Shown in pieces: positions 5,811-6,612 of a stretch of 6,612 nucleotides of DNA. The stretch is from Clostridia bacterium (GTDB lineage: Bacteria; Bacillota; Clostridia; Christensenellales; Pumilibacteraceae), in assembly GCA_017452405.1 (NCBI GenBank), contig JAFTMM010000128.1, positions 1-6,612 on the forward strand. The letters run 5' to 3'. Position 1 is the stretch's first letter. Each line of letters begins with the position of its first letter. Below the pieces are notes generated by a model. That model saw only the letters and a list, made by a program, of their open reading frames with translations. It was not told the origin of the DNA and made no database searches. The translations under genes were made by a program, and so were the position numbers.

Positions 5811-5861
5811 TATGAAAAATTGGAAATCATTTTATTGAAGACGTTTTTCGGAGGAAATACT

Positions 5862-6612
5862 ATGAAAAAGAACCTTGCTAAAATTACCGCTATCGTTAGC
5901 GTTATAATCGGCGTAACTTTTTTCGCCCTACTCCTTACCGCTTCGTTCGGGGGAATTTCGGCGCGTGAGTTTGATAACGGCGTAGTACGCGCGTTAATGT
6001 TCGTGCTGGGCGGGTGCTATGGGCTGACCGCTATTGCCACCGTTTGGTTACAGTTTGCGGAAAAAATTACCGTGCGTGAAATTCGCGTGTCACAAAATAA
6101 AGAGGGCGCGGTTAAAGTAACGCCTGCCGTCGTTCGCAAACTTATAAGAAAGAATTTGCGCAAAGTCGAGGGCGTTAAACTACTTCGCGCTTCCCTTTCG
6201 CTGTCTGAGTTCGGCGTACGACTCAGCATAACCGTGTCTTACGGAAGCGGACGGAGAGTGGAAGAAACGAGTGATATGCTCCGCGCGCTCATTGCCGACG
6301 TTTGCGAGCGTGAGCTTGACCTGACTTTCCACGACATAACCGTCAAAGTGGTGGGCTTTAAAAGCGTGTACGTTCCCGACGTTAAAGCGCTCACTTTGCA
6401 GGTAGCGCAAAACCTCGGCAAAGAACCTATAATTAAGCCCAATCCTGAACCGACGTTTATAGACGCAGACGAGATTTTAAACGGCGTAGAAGAGCCGATA
6501 ATGACCGAAGAAGAAGTGGTGTCCATCTGGTCGGATGAAAAAAAGGACGTTCAGCCCGAAAGCGCCGTGGAAGATACGAAGACAGAAACCGAAACGGTTT
6601 CAGTAGACGTTA
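5862..6612 (+). CDS. amaP: AmaP-like alkaline shock membrane anchor, Asp23 family (partial, 3' end outside window)
   Basis: AmaP-type proteins sit in the membrane and anchor Asp23, a protein linked to envelope stress in Gram-positive bacteria. The frame is open for 250 codons to the window end. A basic start (MKKNLAK) leads into two membrane helices at about 8-30 and 41-63. The Asp23-like domain follows at about 73-166, with the family pattern EGAVKVTPAVVRKLIRK, KVEGV, a strand-rich middle and DITVKVVGF at its end. After residue 184 comes a long acidic, Pro/Thr/Glu-rich and probably disordered tail. The usual AmaP ends near 180-200 residues, so this protein is unusually long and has no stop yet. 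The start has a textbook ribosome site, GGAGG (5850-5854), 7 nt upstream. No clear promoter was found between the terminator and the gene. The asp23 partner would be expected nearby but is not in the window. Family assignment is fairly sure, exact orthology less so. Confidence 0.75.
   Translation, partial: MKKNLAKITAIVSVIIGVTFFALLLTASFGGISAREFDNGVVRALMFVLGGCYGLTAIATVWLQFAEKITVREIRVSQNKEGAVKVTPAVVRKLIRKNLRKVEGVKLLRASLSLSEFGVRLSITVSYGSGRRVEETSDMLRALIADVCERELDLTFHDITVKVVGFKSVYVPDVKALTLQVAQNLGKEPIIKPNPEPTFIDADEILNGVEEPIMTEEEVVSIWSDEKKDVQPESAVEDTKTETETVSVDV

Noticed and set aside
5812..5838. Eight-codon open frame (MKNWKSFY) ahead of the AmaP-like gene
   Set aside because: There is no ribosome site, the frame is very short and there is no attenuator-like structure after it.

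Overview
The window looks like chromosomal DNA of a Gram-positive bacterium of the Bacillota, probably an uncultured, Clostridia-like gut lineage. The main evidence is an AmaP-type Asp23-family membrane protein, near-perfect sigma-A promoters with 17-bp spacers, strong GGAGG-type ribosome sites in front of some genes, and a ComEC homologue. The taxonomic placement is an inference. All genes lie on the + strand. Nothing in the window identifies a phage, plasmid or insertion sequence.

Layout. Positions 1-417 hold a gene-free array of DNA hairpins. Six tandem copies of a ~34-bp unit come first, followed by a mosaic of perfect or near-perfect hairpins whose stems differ from one another but which are joined by the same 7-base linker (ATGAATT on the left, its reverse complement AATTCAT on the right). 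A consensus promoter (443-471) then drives a cyclophilin-type peptidyl-prolyl isomerase gene (532-1062). That gene is interrupted by one in-frame amber codon at 904-906 and is otherwise intact. Its original reading frame overlaps the start of a comEC-like DNA-uptake channel gene (1049-3133), whose C-terminal metallo-beta-lactamase region has no metal-binding HxHxDH motif. A second promoter overlaps the comEC stop codon and would start transcription at or next to the ATG of a CPBP-family membrane protease gene (3160-3972), predicting a leaderless mRNA. A third promoter, with perfect -35 and -10 hexamers, precedes a sodium-dependent NSS-family amino-acid transporter (4054-5709). That gene ends in a terminator whose 3' arm is tandemly duplicated. 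The last gene, cut by the window end, is an AmaP-like Asp23-family membrane anchor (from 5862).

How the genes relate. The isomerase and comEC appear to be one transcription unit with overlapping frames, so the amber codon should both truncate the isomerase and weaken translational coupling to comEC. The protease, the transporter and the AmaP-like gene are probably separate units, with no obvious shared pathway. The least ordinary parts are the constant-linker, variable-stem hairpin array, the predicted leaderless protease gene, the amber-interrupted isomerase and the ComEC that has lost its nuclease-type motif.
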